A DNA stretch of 64,000 bases from Clostridioides difficile (GTDB lineage: Bacteria; Bacillota; Clostridia; Peptostreptococcales; Peptostreptococcaceae). The DNA is taken from assembly GCF_001299635.1 (NCBI RefSeq), contig NZ_JRHN01000031.1:310001-374000 (forward strand), in the 5' to 3' direction. Position numbers and translations under genes: made by a program. The notes beneath the pieces were generated by a model that had not been told where the DNA came from, did no database searches, and saw only the letters and a program-made list of their open reading frames with translations. The first letter of the stretch is position 1. Each line of letters starts with the position of its first letter. Shown here in pieces: positions 7,753-16,400 of the stretch.

Positions 7753-8174
7753 TGGAAATGTGGCTTAGACAAGCAGAAGATAGATTTAGATTTCCAGTAT
7801 TTCCATCTTCATTTAGTATTAATGGAAAAGCTGCTGTAAACTCCTCTAGTATACTCAAAATAGGTGAAATAGCCACTTTTGGAGGTGTAGCTCTTAAAAG
7901 TATTTCAATATCTAGTTTTTTTCCAAATAAAGACTATACTTTTTGTGATTATACAGGTTTTCCATCACCATATGACTGTGTAAATAAGATTGAAAAATGG
8001 ATGAAGGAAGGCTTTATACTAAGATTTACAATTACAGAAACAAATATAAATATGGAAGTCATAATTGAGGGTTTTAACTATGAAGAAAAAGATGGAACTA
8101 GAGATGTATATTTTACATTAGATTTAAAGGAATATAAAAGAATAAAAATACCAAAAGTAACTCCAAAACAATAA
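7752..8174 (+). CDS. Baseplate/tail protein, XkdP-like without LysM
   Basis: A 140-residue protein whose ATG overlaps the tape measure TAA (TAATG), showing translational coupling. In PBSX-like elements this position is held by XkdP, which binds the tube-baseplate junction and usually has a C-terminal LysM domain. Here only the N-terminal beta-rich part is present (FRFPVFPSSFSI near residue 12). It likely links the tube end to the hub. The loss of LysM may reflect that the following hub protein carries its own wall-degrading domains. Assignment is by position and general similarity. Confidence 0.65.
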   Translation: MEMWLRQAEDRFRFPVFPSSFSINGKAAVNSSSILKIGEIATFGGVALKSISISSFFPNKDYTFCDYTGFPSPYDCVNKIEKWMKEGFILRFTITETNINMEVIIEGFNYEEKDGTRDVYFTLDLKEYKRIKIPKVTPKQ

Positions 8175-8242
8175 CTATTATGGATAATAAGTTATAAATA
8201 ACTGCTGATAGAGTTAAATGAAAAGGCAGGTGATTTTTTATT

Positions 8243-9988
8243 ATTAAAATTTGGGTACACATAAAAAACGGAAGTATTTATGATATCACTGATATAGTAG
8301 ATAAAGTCTCTTGGTCAGGTGATTATAAATCTCCATCAAGAACACTAGAATTTTCAATAATCCAATCCTCTTTTGATGTGAATTTTCAACAGATAGATAT
8401 ACCAATAGCTAGTACGGTTTGTTTCTATGTAGATGAGAAAGAACTCTTTAGAGGAATGATAATTAATAGGTCTAAAGATTCAAGTAGTAATGAAATTAGT
8501 TTTGTATCTAAAGACATGGGATTTTTACTTACACAAAGTGAAGTATCATGTAATTTTAAAGACAAGTTAGTTGAAGATATAGCAAAACAAGTATTTGCTG
8601 AAAATAGACTTGCAGTTGGGACAATAGCAAAAACCAATGTCAAGTACACAAAGATGTTTATAGGTGTAACTGGTTATGATACCATAATGAGTGCATATAC
8701 AGAAGCAAGCAAGAAGACTAAGAAAAAATACATGATAGAAGCTAATTTAGACAAGTTTAATGTTATTGAAAAAGGAACTATAACGTTAAGTGTCATGTTT
8801 GAAGAGGGATTTAATATTATAAATACTACTTTTTCAGAAAGTATGGAAAATGTAAAAAATAAGGTGATAGTAGTGGACCAATATGGAAGTAAAATTAGTG
8901 AAAAAATAGATAATGAAGTTTTTAAAGAAGTAAACGTAATAATGCAAAAAGTAATTCAGCAACAAGAAAATCAAGATGTAGATGTGGATAGTGAATTTAA
9001 AGGGATAGAAAAAAGCTGTTCTCTTAGAGGTTATGGAGATGTAAGTTGTATAACTGGAAGAGGTGTAAAAGTTAAAGATTCTTATACAAAGCTTGTGGGA
9101 TTGTTTTATATAGATACAGATAAACATACATGGCAAAATGGAGAGTACCAAATTGAACTTGAACTTAACTTTCAAAATCTTATGGATGAAAAGTCAGCAG
9201 GACAGGATGAACCTAAGGAAGAAAGTAATTTAGGAGGAAATGATTATACAGGAGGAACAGAATTTTCTACTATATTTACAGCATATTATCCTGGTCCTGG
9301 TATAGAAGGAGGAGATACAGACTGTAGAGAGAAAAAACTCAATCCTTCTAAAAAGACATGTGCTACACCTATGGTTGGAGCTTATGAAAAACCTTACTAC
9401 ACAAAAGAGTTCTTATCAAAACATCCATTATTTAAATATGGTGATGAGGTAAGACTTGTAACAGGAGTCTCTGGACATGATGGAGTTTATACAGTCAATG
9501 ATAATGGTCCTGCTATAATTATAGAAAAGGATGGAACTTATCATATCGATGTTTTAGTAAAAAATGAAGAAGAAATGAAAAAATTTGGAAAGAGAAAAGG
9601 AAAAATTATTATTGGTGGTTATGCTGGTAACGTATCTAATAAAGCTAAAACGGTAATATCAGAAGCAAAAAAACATTTAGGCAAGCCTTATAAATGGGGT
9701 GGTAATGGACCAAGTAGTTTTGATTGTTCTGGATTAATGGTATATTGCTTTAAGAAAGTTAGTATTAATTTGCCAAGAACTTCAAGTCAGCAGGCCACAG
9801 TAGGAAAGAAAATAGAGCGAAAAAATTTACAAGCAGGAGATTTAGTATTTTTCCATAATCCTGTAAGTCATGTTGGATTATATATAGGAAATGGAGAATT
9901 TATAGAAGCACCTGGTAAAGGTAAAAAAATTAGAGTAAGTAATTTTAATAGTAGAAAAGACTTTAACATAGCTAGAAGGGTTTTTTAG
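8243..9988 (+). CDS. Baseplate hub protein fused to RlpA-like and NlpC/P60 wall hydrolase domains (XkdQ-like)
   Basis: The first conventional start (GTG 8378) would remove the conserved XkdQ N-terminus. The open frame extends back to 8234 and encodes I-K-I-W-V-H-I-K-N-G and VSWSGDYKSPSRTLEF, typical of the family, so translation probably begins at ATT 8243, nine bases after AGGTGA (about 581 residues). Residues 1-300 form the hub. Residues about 340-460 form an RlpA/3D-like double-psi beta-barrel (FTAYYPG..., VYTVNDNGP with the conserved Asp). Residues about 468-581 are NlpC/P60, with the catalytic Cys in FDCSG (about 495) and His in SHVGLYIG (about 544). It would open peptidoglycan as the tube penetrates. 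Confidence 0.85.
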   Translation: MKIWVHIKNGSIYDITDIVDKVSWSGDYKSPSRTLEFSIIQSSFDVNFQQIDIPIASTVCFYVDEKELFRGMIINRSKDSSSNEISFVSKDMGFLLTQSEVSCNFKDKLVEDIAKQVFAENRLAVGTIAKTNVKYTKMFIGVTGYDTIMSAYTEASKKTKKKYMIEANLDKFNVIEKGTITLSVMFEEGFNIINTTFSESMENVKNKVIVVDQYGSKISEKIDNEVFKEVNVIMQKVIQQQENQDVDVDSEFKGIEKSCSLRGYGDVSCITGRGVKVKDSYTKLVGLFYIDTDKHTWQNGEYQIELELNFQNLMDEKSAGQDEPKEESNLGGNDYTGGTEFSTIFTAYYPGPGIEGGDTDCREKKLNPSKKTCATPMVGAYEKPYYTKEFLSKHPLFKYGDEVRLVTGVSGHDGVYTVNDNGPAIIIEKDGTYHIDVLVKNEEEMKKFGKRKGKIIIGGYAGNVSNKAKTVISEAKKHLGKPYKWGGNGPSSFDCSGLMVYCFKKVSINLPRTSSQQATVGKKIERKNLQAGDLVFFHNPVSHVGLYIGNGEFIEAPGKGKKIRVSNFNSRKDFNIARRVF

Positions 9989-10002
9989 AGGGTGGTGATA
10001 TA

Positions 10003-10329
10003 ATGGCAAATCCGATTAATGAATTTATAGGAATAATGAGAGAAGAAGGAAAGTATCATAATCAACCTTCTTTTTTTATTGGAAAAGTTAAAAGTAAATT
10101 ACCAGATTTAAAAATAGAAACAAATAACATTATATTAGAAAAAGAAGATATCTTAATAGATAGTTGGATGCTTGATAGACAGATAGAATTATTTGATACA
10201 GAAACAAGTCAAGAACATAAACATGAAATAAAAAATCCCTTTATAGATACTTTTGAATCTGGAGACACAGTAATAATGTTTAGAATAGGTGAGAAATTTG
10301 CTATTGTAAGTAAGTTGGTGAGCTTATAA
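10003..10329 (+). CDS. xkdR: Baseplate spike-associated protein, XkdR-like (DUF2577)
   Basis: A 108-residue protein starting with MANPINEFIGIMREEGKYHN. Small size, a predicted beta-barrel-like body and a C-terminal FESGDTVIMFRIGEKFAIVS segment match the DUF2577/XkdR family, which lies between hub and gp25-like proteins in PBSX-type tails. Its ribosome binding site GAGGGTGGTGAT spans the end of the hub gene, and its stop overlaps the next start (TAATG). The likely role is as part of the central spike or hub complex. Confidence 0.8.
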   Translation: MANPINEFIGIMREEGKYHNQPSFFIGKVKSKLPDLKIETNNIILEKEDILIDSWMLDRQIELFDTETSQEHKHEIKNPFIDTFESGDTVIMFRIGEKFAIVSKLVSL

Positions 10330-10757
10330 TGAGTACAATATTCCCTTTTATAGGTGTACCAGAAGATTATATCTTACCTAAATCAGAAGAGTTACCAATC
10401 TTTCGTGAAGTAGCATGGGATTTTGAAAAAGACCAACCTATTTTAGAAAAAAGTGATTTTAAAATAGTTGAGAAAAAAGAAGCTTTAAAAGTTTGGATAT
10501 ACAAGTGCATAAAAACAAATAGGTATGAACATGAGATATACTCTCTAGAGTATGGTACAGAGCTTTCAGAACTTATAGGACAAAAGTATACAAAAGGTCT
10601 TACAGAAAGTGAAGCTAGCAGATTTATAAAAGAAGCTCTTTTAATAAATCCATATATATTAGAAGTAAATGTAAAAAGTGCTAACTTTAACAGAGACATA
10701 TTAAGTACAAATGTAAAAGTATCCACTATCTATGGGGAGGTGGAATTAAATGTATAG
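10329..10757 (+). CDS. xkdS: Baseplate wedge/sheath initiator, XkdS-like (DUF2634, gp25 family)
   Basis: A 142-residue protein with the family hallmarks LEYGTELSELIGQ and a central W-D-F-E/ALKVWIYKC segment. gp25/XkdS proteins sit at the base of the tail and nucleate sheath polymerisation. The start codon overlaps the preceding stop, and the C-terminus overlaps the following baseplate J gene by eight bases, so all three should be translated together in fixed ratio. Confidence 0.85.
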   Translation: MSTIFPFIGVPEDYILPKSEELPIFREVAWDFEKDQPILEKSDFKIVEKKEALKVWIYKCIKTNRYEHEIYSLEYGTELSELIGQKYTKGLTESEASRFIKEALLINPYILEVNVKSANFNRDILSTNVKVSTIYGEVELNV

Positions 10758-11802
10758 CGACCAGACATATGAAGTAATAAAAAATAGAACTCTTGAAAAT
10801 ATCAAGCTTGATATTTATAAAGGTGAGGGTTCCTTTATAAACAACATGGTATCTGGAAATAATCTAGAACTTGCAAAAACGTATATAGAACTTTCTAAAA
10901 TACATAAAATGGTTTTTATACAAGATACATATAACCAATTTCTTGATAAAAGAGTTAATGAATTTGGTGTATATAGAAAATTGGGAACTGAGTCAAATGG
11001 AGAAGTTGAGTTCATTGGAGAGAAAGGAACTGTAATAACTAATGGCACAGTAATATCATACAGAGATTTACTATTTGTAGTAATAAAAGATGTAACTATT
11101 GGTAGTGAAGAAGGTGATAATAGCCCAGTTCAAGCTCTAGAAGTTGGTAAGAGATATAATTTACCTACAAATTGTGAATTTAAATTAACCGATAATATAT
11201 CTGGAGTAATTAAGATTATTAACACTAAAAGTTTTGAAGGTGGTACAGATATAGAGACAGATGAAGAATTAAAGGAAAGATTTTATAAAATACAGAAAAA
11301 TCAAGCTACAAGTGGAAATAAAGCTCACTATGAAGAATGGGCTTTAGAGGTAGATGGAGTCTATAATGCGAAGGTTTATCCAAGATGGGATGGTCCAGGA
11401 ACTATTAAAGTTTTGATATTTGGTAAAAACAATCAAGCTGTTGATACAGAAACAATTGAAAGATGTCAGCAACATATAGATGAAGAAAAACCTATTGGAC
11501 CAACTGTAACAGTTACAACACCATTACCAATAGAAATAAATATAAGTGCAGTAATGAAACTAGAAGATGGATATACATTAGATAATGTCAAAGAGTCTTT
11601 CTTAGAAAGTATAAATTCATATTTTAGAGAGATTAGAGGAGAAATAATCTATACAAAAGTCATGGGGATACTTATAAATACTGCTGGTGTGCATGATTTA
11701 AGTAACTTACTTATAAATGGAAGCACAGATAATATAACTATTAATGAAGATAAAATACCAAGTGTAACATCTGTTGATTTTAGTGAGGTGGAAAATCAAT
11801 GA
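10750..11802 (+). CDS. xkdT: Baseplate J-like wedge protein (XkdT/gp6-like)
   Basis: A 350-residue protein with the classical baseplate J pattern: RTLENIKLDIYKGEGSFI near the N-terminus, GTVITNGTVISYRDLLFVV (about residues 95-113), a central GGTDIETDEELKERF (about 160-175), and RWDGPGTIKVLIFG (about 212-225). Length is normal for XkdT. It forms the wedge ring of the contractile baseplate together with the gp25- and XkdU-like proteins encoded on either side. Confidence 0.9.
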   Translation: MYSDQTYEVIKNRTLENIKLDIYKGEGSFINNMVSGNNLELAKTYIELSKIHKMVFIQDTYNQFLDKRVNEFGVYRKLGTESNGEVEFIGEKGTVITNGTVISYRDLLFVVIKDVTIGSEEGDNSPVQALEVGKRYNLPTNCEFKLTDNISGVIKIINTKSFEGGTDIETDEELKERFYKIQKNQATSGNKAHYEEWALEVDGVYNAKVYPRWDGPGTIKVLIFGKNNQAVDTETIERCQQHIDEEKPIGPTVTVTTPLPIEINISAVMKLEDGYTLDNVKESFLESINSYFREIRGEIIYTKVMGILINTAGVHDLSNLLINGSTDNITINEDKIPSVTSVDFSEVENQ

Positions 11803-12497
11803 AACTAATTGATAAACTACCATCATTTGATAGAAATCACATTGTAGAAGAGATACAAGGTGCATATGATACAGAGTTAAATATTCTTAAAGAAGATATT
11901 GATGATACTTTTGACCAATTATTTGTTGACACTGCAACATGGGGATTAGATATGTGGGAAGATGTACTCTGCATTGAAAAGAAAGAACTTGATTTTGAAG
12001 CAAGACGTAACAATATAAAAGCCAAAATGAGGAGCAGAGGTACTAGTACTATTGAAGTTATAAAAAATATATGTGAGACATACACAAAATCAGAAGCAGA
12101 TGTAAAAGTTTATAGTGATGAATTTACATTCGTATTGAGTTTTATCGCAAATAATTGTGACTATAAAACCCTTTTAGATTGTAGTGATATGATTGAAAAA
12201 GTAAAACCTGCTCACTTAGTACACTATTTAGAGCCCATAATACTAGATAAAAGTATGGTCTATTGTGGTGGAGGTATGGTTTGTAGTGAGGAAGTAAAAG
12301 TTCATCCATATTTTGAACCAATTATAAAATGCAGTGCTATTATAAATTGTGGGGCTGGAATGCTAAGTAGAGAAGAAATAAAGGTTTATCCTTTAAGTAT
12401 TAAGTATATTGAAAGTAATTGTAAGATTAATATAGCTATTGCAAATGATACAGGAGTTGAAAATGTAGTAGTTTATCCTAAACAGGAGGTGGTATAG
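11799..12497 (+). CDS. xkdU: Baseplate/tail protein I-like, XkdU-like (DUF2313)
   Basis: A 232-residue protein whose ATG overlaps the preceding TGA. The N-terminus has LPSFDRNHIVEEIQGAYDTE and the typical W-G-L-D-M-W-E-D..R-R-N-N-I-K-A-K-M-R-S-R-G segment of XkdU/DUF2313, which links the wedge to fibres. The C-terminal 90 residues contain two similar blocks, CGGGMVCSEEVKVHPYFEPI and CGAGMLSREEIKVYPLSIKY, suggesting an internal duplication that may form the fibre attachment site. Confidence 0.85.
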   Translation: MKLIDKLPSFDRNHIVEEIQGAYDTELNILKEDIDDTFDQLFVDTATWGLDMWEDVLCIEKKELDFEARRNNIKAKMRSRGTSTIEVIKNICETYTKSEADVKVYSDEFTFVLSFIANNCDYKTLLDCSDMIEKVKPAHLVHYLEPIILDKSMVYCGGGMVCSEEVKVHPYFEPIIKCSAIINCGAGMLSREEIKVYPLSIKYIESNCKINIAIANDTGVENVVVYPKQEVV

Positions 12498-13484
12498 TTG
12501 GAAGAAAAATTTTATATAATATTAACCAAAATTGGTAGAGAAAAAATAGCAAATGCAACTGCACTAGGGGAACTTGTAGGGTTGACAAAGTTTCAAGTTG
12601 GAGATAGTAATGGAGAATATTATGAGCCAACAGAAGAACAAACTGCTTTAAAGAATGTAGTTTGGGAAGGAAATATAAATTCTTTAAGAATTGATGAGAA
12701 AAATCCTAATTGGATAGTTATAGAGACTATTTTACCAGGAACAGTTGGCGGATTTATGATAAGAGAAGCTGCTGTTTTGGATAATGAGAACAATATAATA
12801 GCTATAGGTAAATATCCAGAGACGTATAAGCCACGTGCTGAGGATGGTAGTATTAAAGACTTAGTTGTAAAGATGATTTTACAATTGTCTAATACTTCAA
12901 ATGTGACATTAGAAGTAGACCCAACGCTGGTTTTTGTGACTCAAAAGGATATTCAAGATTTGGATGATAAGTTTAATAATAATATAAAAGAAATAAAAGT
13001 AAAAATTGGGGATGTAAATATATTAACTACAGATTCTAAAAATTTATCAGGGGCTATAAATGAAGTAGTTAAAAAAATAGAAAATATATCTTTTGACGAT
13101 GTTATAAGTGGTCAGATACAAACTGATATATCAGTTCTAAAAAATAGCTATAACAAATTATCTGAAAAAGTATTAGATATATTAATATACTTAGAATTAG
13201 AGTCAGAAGTAACTGTAGATGAAGCTGGTTACTGGTATGATACATTGGCAAATGGAAACAACATAGTAGCTATAGAAGGTCTAAAATTAGATTTAAATAG
13301 AAAGTGTATAACAGGCGAAGTTGGTAATGTGGTTTTTAGAGATGTGGTATTACCATTTAGTGCAAATAGAGTTAGATATATACATGATATGGACAATAAT
13401 TTTGTTGAGACAAAATCTAGTAATACTTATTTAAAAGAACAAAAAGATATAACTCTAAATAAGTATTCATATGAAATAAGATAA
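12498..13484 (+). CDS. Tail fibre protein (phage tail-collar/fibre N-terminal domain)
   Basis: A 328-residue protein beginning at TTG after AGGAGGTGG. Residues about 1-155 match the N-terminal module of phage tail fibres (FYIILTKIGREKIANATALG; GGFMIREAAVLDNENNIIAI; KPRAEDGSIKDLVVKMILQL), which docks onto the baseplate. Residues 156-240 are helical and likely trimerise as a stalk. The final 90 residues are beta-rich. It precedes the giant receptor-binding protein and probably serves as its attachment stalk or as an accessory fibre. Confidence 0.8.
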   Translation: MEEKFYIILTKIGREKIANATALGELVGLTKFQVGDSNGEYYEPTEEQTALKNVVWEGNINSLRIDEKNPNWIVIETILPGTVGGFMIREAAVLDNENNIIAIGKYPETYKPRAEDGSIKDLVVKMILQLSNTSNVTLEVDPTLVFVTQKDIQDLDDKFNNNIKEIKVKIGDVNILTTDSKNLSGAINEVVKKIENISFDDVISGQIQTDISVLKNSYNKLSEKVLDILIYLELESEVTVDEAGYWYDTLANGNNIVAIEGLKLDLNRKCITGEVGNVVFRDVVLPFSANRVRYIHDMDNNFVETKSSNTYLKEQKDITLNKYSYEIR

Positions 13485-13499
13485 ATAAAGGGGGTAGTT

Positions 13500-16400
13500 T
13501 TGATAATGAAGCAAAATAAACTTTTACAACGTGGTGCTTATTTTAACGATAAGAACATACTGGTTGATGATTTTGATAAAAGATATAACGATTATGATTT
13601 CGTAGAATTTTTTGCTGGTATAAGTAATAGTACCTTTGGATTAAAGTCAGATGGTAACTTATATGCTTGTGGAGACAACACAGGTTTTCAATTAGGTGTG
13701 GGAAAAGATTCATCAGAAAGAAGGATGTTTAGCAAAGTAAAGATTGACAATGTAAAATATGTATCTTGTGGCTCAAAGCATAGTGTAGCAGTGACTAAAG
13801 ATGGATTTGCATATGGAGCAGGAACAAGTAATGTAGGTCAATTGGGAGTAATTGAGTCTACAGTATATTATGAATTTACTAAATTACCAATAGATGATGT
13901 AAAATCTGTTGCATGTGGTTATGACTTTACTTTTGTACTTAAAAATGATGGAACTCTATATTCAGCAGGGTTAAATTCAAGTGGTCAACTTGGATTAGGT
14001 GATACTAACAATAGAGCTACTTTTACTAAAGTAAATATAGATAGTGTAAAGGATGTAGTAACTTATAATCAATCTGTATTCATTATAAAAATGGATGGAA
14101 CAGCACATGCTTGTGGGTTAAATTCAAGTGGTCAGTTGGGAATTAATAGTACTTTAAATAAAAGTGTCTTTAATAAAATAGAAGGTATGGACAATGTAAA
14201 GCAGATAGCATGTGGTAGTAGTCATACAATTCTTATTAAGAATGATGGAACTATGTATACTACAGGTTATAATGGTGTTGGTCAGCTTGGTACAGGAAAT
14301 AATAATAATTCGATTGTATTTACTCTTTCGAATATAAATAATGTCAAGTATGTTTCTTGTGGAAATAACCATACTATGATATTAAAATATGATAATACAC
14401 TATTTAGTACAGGACAAAACAATTATGGTCAACTAGCTAATTCTAATAAAGATGTAGCATCAAGAAATACTTTTACTAAGGTTAATATAGAAAATATAAA
14501 AGATATTAAGTGTGGTTCTCAATTTAATTTTTTAATAAATGGTTCAAAAGAGATATTTGTATGTGGATGTAATTTATCAGGTCAACTTGGTTCATTTTTT
14601 CATACAACTTTTTTATATGAGTTTTCAAAGATACAGTCTTCAAATTTAGATAATTATTCAGGATTATTGGTTAATGATGATTATTTATATGTTACTAAAG
14701 ATAATAGTGAGTTTTTAAATGTAAAGTTAAGTGATAATTTTCAGGATTATAAGAAGATAGAATTGACTAATAACAATATGTTTATTGTTATGAATGATGG
14801 AACATTGTATGCTTGTGGGTTAAATAATTATGGACAGTTAGGATTAGGAGATAATATTAATAGGTCAATTATGACTAAGGTAGATGTAGATAATGTTTTA
14901 GATGTAAAGGGAAATGGAAACTCCACTTTTGTTCTTAAGAATAATGGAACTTTATATTCTTGTGGATACAATAGTTATGGTATATTGGGATTAAAAGATG
15001 AAGTTAATAGAAATATATTTACAAAAATAGAAATAGAGAATGTAAAAGATTATTGTGTAGAAAGTGACTATATTATAGCACTAAATCATTCAAAAGAAGT
15101 ATATGGATGGGGATATAGTGCTAATAATAATATAGAAAGGACTTCTAATTACCCATATAAGCAAAATATAAATGGTATAGAAAAGATAGCAACATATTAT
15201 CATTCTGTATATATGATAAATAGTGAAGGAAAATTATATGTATCTGGTTATAATGGTAATGGTCAATTAGGAACTGGAAATACAAGTAATTATAGTAGTA
15301 GACTAGTAGATAATTATGCAATACATTCAACCACATCAAATTATAATGACATATTGAGTTTACCTAAAGTAAAAGACGTTTTCCCATTTGAAAATGGTTG
15401 TGCAATTATTGATGAAAGAGGAAATGTTTATTTATCAGGACATCATGGATATTATAGTTCACAAAATAATACAAGCGTAGAATACTATTCAAGATATAGT
15501 GTATTTGTTTGTAGAACAAGTGAGAATATTAATCAATACTTTGTACTTGTTTCAAGTTTTAATCAAATTGAGAAAGTAGTTGGGACATCACATAATGTAT
15601 TATTTTACAAAAAAAGTACTACATATATTACTGGATATACAAAAACATTTGGCTATTCAATTGAGAAATATAAAGATTATACTAACTTTAGTTCTGAAAT
15701 TTCTAATTTAGGAAATAATTTTATAGTATATTATAGTAATTCTAAGTTATATGGAAAAGGGATTGCTAATAATGGAGAATTTGGGAATTCAATAAATATA
15801 GACAGTACAAGTAACTACGACACAGGATTAAAAGACATAAAAGATATCATTGTAAAAGGAAATACTATAGTAGTAGTAGATAAAAATAATAATATATATG
15901 TAACAGGAGTAAATCAATTTAACAAACTAGGTATAGGCGAATATAACAATGAACCAGTAAAAAAATTCACAAATATAACAGAACAATCAAATTCATTTAT
16001 ATTTATGGATGATATAAAAGAAATTACAACATCAAGAGATGTAATGTTTATAGTCAAAAATGATGGTACAGTTTATGCCACAGGAAACAATAACTATGGA
16101 CAATTAGGATTGGGAGATACAATAGATAAAAATAAGTTCACTCAAATAAATCTTGATAATATAAAGAAAATATCAACAAGTATAGATGGAAACACAACAT
16201 TTGCAATAAAAAATGATGGAACACTATACTCTACAGGATTAAATACCAAAGGGCAGTTGGGGTTGGGTGATATAGTAAATAGAAATACATTTACCAAAGT
16301 AAACATACAAAATGTAAGAGATGTAGTCTTAGGCACTACTCACTCACATGTAATTAAAGATGATAACACACTATATTCATGTGGAGAAAATACTCATGGG

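Noticed and set aside
8834-9175. Minus-strand 113-codon frame inside the hub gene
   Set aside because: Its Tyr/Ile/Phe-rich translation is typical of antisense AT-rich coding DNA; the plus strand carries conserved hub sequence.
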